Part shown: positions 26,601 through 39,340 of the stretch, in pieces
Layout of the letters: every line of letters begins with the position of its first letter
Position numbering within the stretch: position 1 is the first letter of the stretch
Source: Hydractinia symbiolongicarpus
Lineage: Eukaryota; Cnidaria; Hydrozoa; Anthoathecata; Hydractiniidae
Assembly: GCF_029227915.1 (NCBI RefSeq)
Contig: NC_079881.1
Location: 29,179,501-29,243,500 of the forward strand
Length of the DNA: 64,000 nt
Direction: 5' to 3'
The notes under the pieces: generated by a model
Databases searched by the model: none
What the model saw: the letters and a program-made list of their open reading frames with translations, nothing else
What the model was told of the DNA's origin: nothing
Made by a program: the position numbers and the translations under genes

Positions 26601-27690
26601 TTTTATTGACTTTCTAATGGTGTCAGTCCGTTTGAGTTACAACGGTTGTGTCACATATTCGTACCAACATGTATTTAGCGATATTTTTTTTTGATATTAC
26701 TAGGTTGCATCGCTTTTAACAATGAAACGATTGACTGTGGTACTTATTTGAACTAACTTTGGACTGTGACCAAATAAATGTGATAAATGAGAAAATTGGA
26801 CTCCAAGAAATAACATTCTTCTCAATTTGACATGATTGCCGAAACTCAGCGATTACACTGGGCGCTGTGGTAGCGCTTCATTTAAAAATTTAGATAAATA
26901 AGTCATGCTTTACTGTGGGACCAATCCTAGACGTTATCGCGCGCTGAAGAACTATCGACAGTTTCATAAACTACATTTCATTGACTTTCTAACGGTGTCA
27001 GTCCGTTTGAGTTACAACGGTTGGGTCACATATTCGTACCAACATGTACTTAGCGATATTTTTCTCATATTACTAGGTTGCATCGCTTTTAACAGTGAAA
27101 CGATTAACTGTGGGACTAAATTGAACTGATTTTGGACTGTGCCCTTATAAATGCTATAAGTGAGCCAACTGGACTCCAACAAATAACATTCTTCTTAATT
27201 TGACGTAATTGCCGGACTCAGCGATTGCACTGGGCGCTGTTGTAGCGCTTCATTAAAAAGTTTAAATAAATCTGTCATTTTTTACTGTGGGACCAATCCT
27301 AGCCGTTATTGCGCGCTGAAGAAATAGCGACAGTTTCAAAAACTACATTTTATTGACTTTCTAACGGTGTCAGTCCGTTTGAGTTTCAAGGCTGGCGTCA
27401 GATATTCGTACCAACATGTATTTAGCGATATTTTTTTTGATATTACTAGGTTGCATCGCTTTTAACAATGAAACGATTGACTGTGATACTTATTTGAACT
27501 AAATTTGGACTGTGACCTGATAAATGTGATAAATGAGACAATTGAACTCTAAGAAATAACATTCTTCTCAATTTGACATGATTGCCGGAACTCAGCGAAT
27601 ACACTTGGCGCTGTGGTAGCACTTCATTTAAAAACTTAGATTAATAAGTCATTATCGCGCGCTGTAGAAATAGCGACAGTTTCAAAAGCT
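23689..27690. repeat. Mixed block with full-length and 28-bp-deleted monomers
   Basis: About eleven monomers, three of them 28-bp-deleted (24,720, 25,812, 27,650). Part of 24.5-25.4 kb resembles 20.2-21.4 kb, and 26.3-27.1 kb resembles 30.6-31.4 kb, but the order is shuffled and I could not define a clean unit. Nothing other than satellite is present. Confidence 0.7.
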
Positions 27691-30600
27691 ACATTTCATT
27701 GCCTTTCTAACGGTGTCAGTCCGTTTGAGTTACAACGGTTGGGTCACATATTCGTACCAACATGTACTTAGCGATATTTTTCTCATATTACTAGGTTGCA
27801 TCGCTTTTAACAGTGAAACGATTAACTGTGGGACTAAATTGAACTGATTTTGGACTGTGACCTTATAAATGCTATAAGTGAGCCAACTGGACTCCAACAA
27901 ATAACATTCTTCTTAATTTGACGTAATTGCCGGACTCAGCGATTGCACTGGGCGCTGTTGTAGCGCTTCATTTAAATGTTTAAATAAATCTGTCATTTTT
28001 TACTGTGGGACTAATCGTAGCCGTTATTGCGCGCTGAAGAAATAGCGACAGTTTCAAAAACTACATTTTATTGACTTTCTAACGGTGTCAGTCCGTTTGA
28101 GTTTCAACGCTGGCGTCACATATTCGTACCAACATGTATTTAGCGATATTTTTTTTGATATTACTAGGTTGCATCGCTTTTAACAATGAAACGATTGACT
28201 GTGGGACTAATTTGAACTGATTTTGGACTGTGAGCAAATAAATGTGATAAATGAGAAAATTGGACTCCAAGAAATAACATTCTTCTCAATTTGACATGAT
28301 TGCCGAAACTCAGCGATTACACTGTGCGCTGTGGTACCACTTCATTTAAAAACTTAGATTAATAAGTCATTTTTTACTGTGGGACCAATCCCAGCCGTTA
28401 TCGCGCGCTGAAGAAATAGCGACAGTTTCATAAACTACATTTCATTGACTTTCTAACGGTGTCAGTCCGTTTGAGTTACAACAGTTGGGTCACATATTCG
28501 TACCAACATGTATTTAGCGATATTTTTGTTTAAAATTACTAGCTTGCATCGCTTTTAACAATGAAACAAATGATTGTGGGACTTAATTGAACAAACTTTG
28601 GACTGTGACCTGATAAATGTGATAAATGAGAAAATTGGACTCCAAGAAATAACATTCTTCTCAATTTGACATGATTGCCGAAACTCAGCGATTACACTGG
28701 GCGCTGTGGTAGCGCTTCATTTAAAAATTTAGATAAATAAGTCATGCTTTACTGTGGGACCAATCCTAGACGTTATCGCGCGCTGAAGAACTATCGACAG
28801 TTTGATAAACTTCATTTCATTGACTTTCTAACGGTGCCAGTCCGTTTGAGTTACAACGGTTGGGTCACATATTCGTACCAACATGTATTTAGCGATATTT
28901 TTTGATATTACTAGGTTGTATCGCTTTTAACAATGAAACGATTGACTGTGGGACTTAATTGAACTAACTTTGGACTGTCACCTGATAAATGTGATAAAGG
29001 ACACAATTGAACTCCAAGAAATAGCATTCTTCTCAATTTGACATGATTGCCGGAACTCAGCGAATACACTTGGCGCTGTGGTAGCATATGGCGCGCTGAA
29101 GAAATAGCGACAGTTTCAAAAACTACATTTCATTGCCTTTCTAACGGTGTCAGTCCGTTTGAGTTACAACAGTTGGGTCACATATTCGTACCAACATGTA
29201 CTTAGCGATATTTTTCTCATATTACTAGGTTGCATCGCTTTTAACAGTGAAACGATTGACTGTGGGACTAAATTGAACTGATTTTGGACTGTGACCTTAT
29301 AAATGCTATAAGTGAGCCAACTGGACTCCAACAAATAACATTCTTCTTAATTTGACGTAATTGCCGGACTCAGCGATTGCACTGGGCGCTGTGGTAGCGC
29401 TTCATTTAAAAGTTTAAATAAATCTGTCATTTTTTACTGTGGGACCAATCCTAGCCGTTATTGCGCGCTGAAGAAATAGCGACAGTTTCAAAAACTACAT
29501 TTTATTGACTTTCTAACGGTGTCAGTCCGTTTGAGTTTCAACGCTGGCGTCACATATTCGTACCAACATGTATTTAGCGATATTTTTTTGATATTACTAG
29601 CTTGCATCGCTTTTAACAATGAAACAAATGATTGTGGGACTTAATTGAACAAACTTTGTACTGTGACCTGATAAATGTGATAAATGAGAAAATTGGACTC
29701 CAAGAAATAACATTCTTCTCAATTTGACATGATTGCCGAAACTCAGCGATTACACTGGGCGCTGTGGTAGCGCTTCATTTAAAAATTTAGATAAATAAGT
29801 CATGCTTTACTGTGGGACCAATCCTAGACGTTATCGCGCGCTGAAGAACTATCGACAGTTTGATAAACTACATTTCATTGACTTTCTAACGGTGCCAGTC
29901 CGTTTGTGTTACAACGGTTGGGTCACATATTCGTACCAACATGTATTTAGCGATATTTTTTGATATTACTAGGTTGTATCGCTTTTAACAATGAAACGAT
30001 TGACTGTGGGACTTAATTGAACTAACTTTGGACTGTCACCTGATAAATGTGATAAAGGACACAATTGAACTCCAAGAAATAACATTCTTCTCAATTTGAC
30101 ATGATTGCCGGAACTCAGCGAATACACTTGGCGCTGTGGTAGCATATGGCGCGCTGAAGAAATAGCGACAGTTTCAAAAACTACATTTCATTGCCTTTCT
30201 AACAGTGTCAGTCCGTTTGAGTTACAACAGTTGGGTCACATATTCGTACCAACATGTACTTAGCGATATTTTTCTCATATTACTAGGTTGCATCGCTTTT
30301 AACAGTGAAACGATTGACTGTGGGACTAAATTGAACTGATTTTGGACTGTGACCTTATAAATGCTATAAGTGAGCCAACTGGACTCCAACAAATAACATT
30401 CTTCTTAATTTGACGTAATTGCCGGACTCAGCGATTGCACTGGGCGCTGTGGTAGCGCTTCATTTAAAAGTTTAAATAAATCTGTCATTTTTTACTGTGG
30501 GACCAATCCTAGCCGTTATTGCGCGCTGAAGAAATAGCGACAGTTTCAAAAACTACATTTTATTGACTTTCTAACGGTGTCAGTCCGTTTGAGTTTCAAC

Positions 30601-33600
30601 GCTGGCGTCACATATTCGTACCAACATGTATTTAGCGATATTTTTTTGATATTACTAGGTTGCATCGCTTTTAACAATGAAACGCTTGACTGTGGTACTT
30701 ATTTGAACTAACTTTGGACTGTGACCTAATAAATGTGATAAATGAGAAAATTGGACTCCAAAAAATAACATTCTTCTCAATTTGACATGATTGCCGGAAC
30801 TCAGGGATTACACTGGGCGCTGTGGTACCACTTCATTTAAAAACTTAGATTAATAAGTCATTTTTAATGTGGGACCAATCCCAGCCGTTATCGCGCGCTG
30901 AAGAAATAGCGACAGTTTCAAAAACTACATTTTATTGACTTTCTAATGGTGTCAGTCCGTTTGAGTTACAACTGTTGTGTCACATATTCGTACCAACATG
31001 TATTTAGCGATATTTGTTTTGATATTACTAGGTTGCATCGCTTTTAACAATGAAACGATTGACTGTGGGACTTAGTTGAACTAACTTTGGACTGTGACCA
31101 AATAAATGTGATAAATGAGAAAATTGGACTCCAAGAAATAACATTCCTCTCAATTTGACATGATTGCCGAAACTCAGCGATTACACTGGGCGCTGTGGTA
31201 GCGCTTCATTTAAAAATTTAGATAAATAAGTCATGCTTTACTGTGGGACCAATCCTAGACGTTATCGCGCGCTGAAGAACTATCGACAGTTTCATAAACT
31301 ACATTTCATTGCCTTTCTAACGGTGTCAGTCCGTTTGAGTTACAACGGTTGGGTCACATATTCGTACCAACATGTACTTAGCGATATTTTTCTCATATTA
31401 CTAGGTTGCATCGCTTTTAACAGTGAAACGATTAACTGTGGGACTAAATTGAACTGATTTTGGACTGTGACCTTATAAATGCTATAAGTGAGCCAACTGG
31501 ACTCCAACAAATAACATTCTTCTTAATTTGACGTAATTGCCGGACTCAGCGATTGCACTGGGCGCTGTTGTAGCGCTTCATTTAAATGTTTAAATAAATC
31601 TGTCATTTTTTACTGTGGGACTAATCGTAGCCGTTATTGCGCGCTGAAGAAATAGCGACAGTTTCAAAAACTACATTTTATTGACTTTCTAACGGTGTCA
31701 GTCCGTTTGAGTTTCAACGCTGGCGTCACATATTCGTACCAACATGTATTTAGCGATATTTTTTTTGATATTACTAGGTTGCATCGCTTTTAACAATGAA
31801 ACGATTGACTGTGGGACTAATTTGAACTGATTTTGGACTGTGAGCAAATAAATGTGATAAATGAGAAAATTGGACTCCAAGAAATAACATTCTTCTCAAT
31901 TTGACATGATTGCCGAAACTCAGCGATTACACTGTGCGCTGTGGTACCACTTCATTTAAAAACTTAGATTAATAAGTCATTTTTTACTGTGGGACCAATC
32001 CCAGCCGTTATCGCGCGCTGAAGAAATAGCGACAGTTTCATAAACTACATTTCATTGACTTTCTAACGGTGTCAGTCCGTTTGAGTTACAACAGTTGGGT
32101 CACATATTCGTACCAACATGTATTTAGCGATATTTTTGTTTAAAATTACTAGCTTGCATCGCTTTTAACAATGAAACAAATGATTGTGGGACTTAATTGA
32201 ACAAACTTTGGACTGTGACCTGATAAATGTGATAAATGAGAAAATTGGACTCCAAGAAATAACATTCTTCTCAATTTGACATGATTGCCGAAACTCAGCG
32301 ATTACACTGGGCGCTGTGGTAGCGCTTCATTTAAAAATTTAGATAAATAAGTCATGCTTTACTGTGGGACCAATCCTAGACGTTATCGCGCGCTGAAGAA
32401 CTATCGACAGTTTGATAAACTTCATTTCATTGACTTTCTAACGGTGCCAGTCCGTTTGAGTTACAACGGTTGGGTCACATATTCGTACCAACATGTATTT
32501 AGCGATATTTTTTGATATTACTAGGTTGTATCGCTTTTAACAATGAAACGATTGACTGTGGGACTTAATTGAACTAACTTTGGACTGTCACCTGATAAAT
32601 GTGATAAAGGACACAATTGAACTCCAAGAAATAACATTCTTCTCAATTTGACATGATTGCCGGAACTCAGCGAATACACTTGGCGCTGTGGTAGCATATG
32701 GCGCGCTGAAGAAATAGCGACAGTTTCAAAAACTACATTTCATTGCCTTTCTAACGGTGTCAGTCCGTTTGAGTTACAACAGTTGGGTCACATATTCGTA
32801 CCAACATGTACTTAGCGATATTTTTCTCATATTACTAGGTTGCATCGCTTTTAACAGTGAAACGATTGACTGTGGGACTAAATTGAACTGATTTTGGACT
32901 GTGACCTTATAAATGCTATAAGTGAGCCAACTGGACTCCAACAAATAACATTCTTCTTAATTTGACGTAATTGCCGGACTCAGCGATTGCACTGGGCGCT
33001 GTGGTAGCGCTTCATTTAAAAGTTTAAATAAATCTGTCATTTTTTACTGTGGGACCAATCCTAGCCGTTATTGCGCGCTGAAGAAATAGCGACAGTTTCA
33101 AAAACTACATTTTATTGACTTTCTAACGGTGTCAGTCCGTTTGAGTTTCAACGCTGGCGTCACATATTCGTACCAACATGTATTTAGCGATATTTTTTTG
33201 ATATTACTAGCTTGCATCGCTTTTAACAATGAAACAAATGATTGTGGGACTTAATTGAACAAACTTTGGACTGTGACCTGATAAATGTGATAAATGAGAA
33301 AATTGGACTCCAAGAAATAACATTCTTCTCAATTTGACATGATTGCCGAAACTCAGCGATTACACTGGGCGCTGTGGTAGCGCTTCATTTAAAAATTTAG
33401 ATAAATAAGTCATGCTTTACTGTGGGACCAATCCTAGACGTTATCGCGCGCTGAAGAACTATCGACAGTTTGATAAACTACATTTCATTGACTTTCTAAC
33501 GGTGCCAGTCCGTTTGAGTTACAACGGTTGGGTCACATATTCGTACCAACATGTATTTAGCGATATTTTTTGATATTACTAGGTTGTATCGCTTTTAACA

Positions 33601-34911
33601 ATGAAACGATTGACTGTGGGACTTAATTGAACTAACTTTGGACTGTCACCTGATAAATGTGATAAAGGACACAATTGAACTCCAAGAAATAACATTCTTC
33701 TCAATTTGACATGATTGCCGGAACTCAGCGAATACACTTGGCGCTGTGGTAGCATATGGCGCGCTGAAGAAATAGCGACAGTTTCAAAAACTACATTTCA
33801 TTGCCTTTCTAACAGTGTCAGTCCGTTTGAGTTACAACAGTTGGGTCCCATATTCGTACCAACATGTACTTAGCGATATTTTTCTCATATTACTAGGTTG
33901 CATCGCTTTTAACAGTGAAACGATTGACTGTGGGACTAAATTGAACTGATTTTGGACTGTGACCTTATAAATGCTATAAGTGAGCCAACTGGACTCCAAC
34001 AAATAACATTCTTCTTAATTTGACGTAATTGCCGGACTCAGCGATTGCACTGGGCGCTGTGGTAGCGCTTCATTTAAAAGTTTAAATAAATCTGTCATTT
34101 TTTACTGTGGGACCAATCCTAGCCGTTATTGCGCGCTGAAGAAATAGCGACAGTTTCAAAAACTACATTTTATTGACTTTCTAACGGTGTCAGTCCGTTT
34201 GAGTTTCAACGCTGGCGTCACATATTCGTACCAACATGTATTTAGCGATATTTTTTTGATATTACTAGGTTGCATCGCTTTTAACAATGAAACGCTTGAC
34301 TGTGGTACTTATTTGAACTAACTTTGGACTGTGACCTAATAAATGTGATAAATGAGAAAATTGGACTCCAAAAAATAACATTCTTCTCAATTTGACATGA
34401 TTGCCGGAACTCAGGGATTACACTGGGCGCTGTGGTACCACTTCATTTAAAAACTTAGATTAATAAGTCATTTTTAATGTGGGACCAATCCCAGCCGTTA
34501 TCGCGCGCTGAAGAAATAGCGACAGTTTCAAAAACTACATTTTATTGACTTTCTAATGGTGTCAGTCCGTTTGAGTTACAACTGTTGTGTCACATATTCG
34601 TACCAACATGTATTTAGCGATATTTTTTTTGATATTACTAGGTTGCATCGCTTTTAACAATGAAACGATTGACTGTGGGACTTAGTTGAACTAACTTTGG
34701 ACTGTGACCAAATAAATGTGATAAATGAGAAAATTGGACTCCAAGAAATAACATTCCTCTCAATTTGACATGATTGCCGAAACTCAGCGATTACACTGGG
34801 CGCTGTGGTAGCGCTTCATTTAAAAATTTAGATAAATAAGTCATGCTTTACTGTGGGACCAATCCTAGACGTTATCGCGCGCTGAAGAACTATCGACAGT
34901 TTCATAAACTA
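27691..34911. repeat. HOR block: two tandem 3,610-bp decamers
   Basis: Copy 1 is about 27,691-31,301 and copy 2 about 31,302-34,911. Position 28,088 aligns with 31,698 and 31,233 with 34,843, offset 3,610. The length fits ten monomers, two of them 59-bp-deleted. Upstream of copy 1 the match fails ('gctgtagaaatagcg' versus 'gctgaagaactatcg'). Downstream of copy 2 it fails at 'cattgcctttc' versus 'cattgactttc'. Differences I saw between copies include 'atagcattc' versus 'ataacattc', 'ctttgtactg' versus 'ctttggactg', 'cgtttgtgtt' versus 'cgtttgagtt' and 'gggtcaca' versus 'gggtccca'. The two are therefore well over 99% alike by eye. Confidence 0.88.
29081..29098. repeat. 59-bp-deleted monomer class, first occurrence
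   Basis: 'ctgtggtagca' is followed directly by 'tatggcgcgctg'. Relative to a full monomer about 59 bp are missing, the whole A/T-rich linker plus the 'ctgtgggaccaatcc' segment. The other three examples are near 30,140, 32,691 and 33,751. All four lie in the two 3,610-bp decamers, two per unit. The resumption point is within a few bases of that of the 28-bp class, with c changed to g at 'tatcg' to 'tatgg'. It may be a further deletion of a 28-bp-deleted monomer. Confidence 0.88.
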
Positions 34912-34989
34912 CATTTCATTGACTTTCTAACGGTGTCAGTCCGTTTGAGTTACAACGGTTGGGTCACATATTCGTACCAACATGTATTT

Positions 34990-36484
34990 AGCGATATTTT
35001 TGTTTAAAATTACTAGCTTGCATCGCTTTTAACAATGAACCAAATGATTGTGGGACTTAATTGAACAAACTTTGGACTGTGAACTGATAAATGTGATAAA
35101 TGAGACAATTGGACTCCAAGAAATAACATTCTTCTTAATTTGACGTAATTGCCAGAACTCAGCGATTACACTGGGCGCTGTTGTAGCGCTTCATTTAAAA
35201 ATTTGGATAAATAAGTCATCATTTACTGTGGAACCAATCCTATTCGTTATCGAGCGCTGAAGAAATAGCGACAGTTTCAAAAACTACATTTCATTGACTT
35301 TCTAACGGTGTTAGTCCGTTTGTGTTACAAAGGTTTGGTCACCTATTCGTACCAACATGTATTTAGCGCTATTTTTCTGATATTACTAAGTTGCATCGCT
35401 TTTAACAGTGAAACGATTGACTTTGGGACTAAATTGAACTGATTTTGAACTGTGACCTTATAAATGCTATAAGTGAGTCAACTGGACTCCAACAAATAAC
35501 ATTCTTCTTAATTTGACGTAATTGCCGTACTCAGCGATTGCACTGGGCGCTGTGGTAGCGCTTCATTTAAAAGTTTAAATAAATCAGTCATTTTTTACTG
35601 TGGGACCAATCCTAGCCGTTATTGCGCGCTGAAGAAATAGCGACAGTTTCAAAAACTACATTTTATTGACTTTCTAACGGTGTCAGTCCGTTTGGGTTTC
35701 AACGGTGGCGTCACATATTCGTACCAACATGTATTTAGCGATATTTTTGTTTAAAATTACTAGCTTGCATCGCTTTTAACAATGAAACAAATGATTGTGG
35801 GACTTAATTGAACAAACTTTGGACTGTGACCTGATAAATGTGATAAATGAGACAATTGGACTCCAAGAAATAACATTCTTCTTAATTTGACGTGATTGCC
35901 AGAACTCAGCGATTACACTGGGCGCTGTTGTAGCGCTTCATTTAAAAATTTGGATAAATAAGTCATCATTTACTGTGGAACCAATCCTATCCGTTATCGA
36001 GCGCTGAAGAAATAGCGACAGTTTCAAAAACTACATTTCATTGACTTTCTAACGGTGTTAGTCCGTTTGTGTTACAAAGGTTTGGTCACCTATTCGTACC
36101 AACATGTATTTAGCGCTATTTTTCTGATATTACTAAGTTGCATCGCTTTTAACAGTGAAACGATTGACTTTGGGACTAAATTGAACTGATTTTGAACTGT
36201 GACCTTATAAATGCTATAAGTGAGTCAACTGGACTCCAACAAATAACATTCTTCTTAATTTGACGTAATTGCCGTACTCAGCGATTGCACTGGGCGCTGT
36301 GGTAGCGCTTCATTTAAAAGTTTAAATAAATCAGTCATTTTTTACTGTGGGACCAATCCTAGCCGTTATTGCGCGCTGAAGAAATAGCGACAGTTTCAAA
36401 AACTACATTTTATTGACTTTCTAACGGTGTCAGTCCGTTTGGGTTTCAACGGTGGCGTCACATATTCGTACCAACATGTATTTA
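34990..36484. repeat. HOR block: two tandem 747-bp dimers
   Basis: 'gcgatatttttgtttaaaat' at 34,991 recurs at 35,738, and the rare 'ggtgttagtccgtttgtgtt' at 35,307 recurs at 36,054, both at offset 747 bp. Both copies share further private variants ('acaaaggtttgg', 'gactttgggac', 'ttgccgtactc'). A dimeric exchange produced this doublet. Confidence 0.82.
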
Positions 36485-39340
36485 GCGATAATTTTTTTGA
36501 TATTACTAGGTTGCATCGCTTTTAACAATGAAACGATTGACTGTGGGACTTAATTGAACTGACTTTGGACTGTGACCTGATAAATGTGATAAATGAGACA
36601 ATTGGACTCTAAGAAATAACATTCTTCTAAATTTGTCGGGATTGCTGGAACTCAGCGATTACACTGGGCGCTGAGGTATCGCTTCATTTAAAAATTTAGA
36701 TAAATAAGTCATTCTTCACTGTGAGACCAATCCTAGCCGTTATCGCGCGCTGAAGAAATATCGACAGTTTCATAAACTACATTTCATTGACTTTCTAACG
36801 TGGCCAGTCCGTTTGAGTTACAACGGTTGGGTCACATATTCGTACCAACATGTATTTAGCGATATTTTTTGATATTACTAGGTTGTATCGCTTTTAACAA
36901 TGAAACGATTGACTGTGGGACTTAATTGAACTAACTTTGTACTGTGACCTAATAAATGTGATAATTGAGAAAATTGGACTCCAAGAAATAACATTCTTCT
37001 CAATTTGACATGATTGCCGGAACTCAGCGAATACACTTGGCGCTGTGGTAGCACATCATTTAAAAACTTAGATTAATAAGTCATTATCGCGCGCTGTAGA
37101 AATAGCGACAGTTTCAAAAACTACAATTCATTGCCTTTCTAACGGTGTCAGTCCGTTTGAGTTACAACGGTTGGGTCACATATTCGTACCAACATGTACT
37201 TAGCGATATTTTTCTCATATTACTAGGTTGCATCGCTTTTAACAGTGAAACGATTAACTGTGGGACTAAATTGAACTGATTTTGGACTGTGACCTTATAA
37301 ATGCTATAAGTGAGCCAACTGGACTCCAACAAATAACATTCTTCTTAATTTGACGTAATTGCCGGACTCAGCGATTGCACTGGGCGCTGTTGTAGCGCTT
37401 CAGTTAAAAGTTTAAATAAATCTGTCATTTTTTACTGTGGGACCAATCCTAGCCGTTATTGCGCGCTGAAGAAATAGCGACAGTTTCAAAAACTACATTT
37501 TATTGACTTTCTAACGGTGTCAGTCCGTTTGAGTTTCAACGCTGGCGTCACATATGCGTACCAACATGTATTTAGCGATATTTTTTTTGATATTACTAGG
37601 TTGCATCGCTTTTAACAATGAAACGATTGACTGTGGTACTTATTTGAACTAACTTTGGACTGTGACCTAATAAATGTGATAAATGAGAAAATTGGACTCC
37701 AAGAAATAACATTCTTCTCAATTTGACATGATTGCCGGAACTCAGCGAATACACTTGGCGCTGTGGTAGCACTTCATTTAAAAACTTAGATTAATAAGTC
37801 ATTATCGCGCGCTGAAGAAATAGCGACAGTTTCAAAAACTACATTTCATTGCCTTTCTAACGGTGTCAGTCCGTTTGAGCTACAACGGTTGGGTCACATA
37901 TTCCTACCAACATGTACTTAGCGATATTTTTCTCATATTACTAGGTTGCATCGCTTTTAACAGTGAAACGATTAACTGTGGGACTAAATTGAACTGATTT
38001 TGAACTGTGACCAAATAAATGTGATAAATGAGAAAATTGGACTCCAAGAAATAACATTTTTCTCAATTTGACATGATTGCCGAAACTCAGCGATTACACT
38101 GGGCGCTGTGGTAGCGCTTCATTTAAAAATTTAGATAAATAAGTCATGCTTTACTGTGGGACCAATCCTAGACGTTATCGCGCGCTGAAGAACTATCGAC
38201 AGTTTCATAAACTACATTTCATTGACTTTCTAACGGTGTCAGTCCGTTTGAGTTACAACGGTTGGGTCACATATTCGTACCAACATGTATTTAGCGATAT
38301 TTTTGTTTAAAATTACTAGCTTGCATCGCTTTTAACAATGAAACAAATGATTGTGGGACTTAATTGAACAAACTTTGGACTGTGACCTGATAAATGTGAT
38401 AAATGAGACAATTGGACTCCAAGAAATAACATTCTTCTTAATTTGACGTGATTGCCAGAACTCAGCGATTACACTGGGCGCTGTTGTAGCGCTTCATTTA
38501 AAAATTTGGATAAATAAGTCATCATTTACTGTGGAACCAATCCTATCCGTTATCGAGCGCTGAAGAAATAGCGACAGTTTCAAAAACTACATTTCATTGA
38601 CTTTCTAACGGTGTCAGTCCGTTTGAGTTACAACGGTTTGGTCACCTATTCGTACCAACATGTATTTAGCGATATTTTTGTTTAAAATTACTAGCCTGCA
38701 TCGCTTTTAACAATGAAACAAATGATTGTGGGACTTAATTGAACAAACTTTGGACTGTGACCTGATAAATGTGATAAATGAGACAATTGGACTCCAAGAA
38801 ATAACATTCTTCTTAATTTGACGTGATTGCCAGAACTCAGCGATAACACTGGGCGCTGTTGTAGCGCTTCATTTAAAAATTTGGATAAATAAGTAATCAT
38901 TTACTGTGGAACCAATCCTATCCGTTATCGAGCGCTGAATAAATAGCGACAGTTTCAAAAACTACATTTCATTGACTTTCTAACGGTGTCAGTCCGTTTG
39001 AGTTACAACGGTTTGGTCACCTATTCGTACCAACATGTATTTAGCGCTATTTTTCTGATATTACTAAGTTGTATCGCTTTTAACTATGAAACGATTTACT
39101 GTGGGACTTAATTGAACTAACTTTGGACTGTGACCTAATAAATGTGATAAATAAGAAAATTAGACTCCAAGAAATAACATTCTTCTCAATTTGACATGAT
39201 TGCCGGTACTCAGCGATTACACTGGGCGCTGTGGTAGCACATCTTTAAACACTTAGATAAATAAGTCATTTTTTACTGTGGGACCAATCCCAGCCGTTAT
39301 CGCGCGCTGAAGAAATAGCGACAGTTTCAAAAACTATATT
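36485..39340. repeat. Mixed monomers, including a single-monomer doublet
   Basis: About eight monomers, with 28-bp-deleted ones at 37,082 and 37,800. The monomer type with 'gtttaaaattactag' appears at about 38,300 and again at about 38,675, one monomer apart. The second carries private variants ('ctagcctgcatc', 'gcgataacactgg', 'gctgaataaatagcg') that reappear only near 57.5 kb. Confidence 0.75.
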
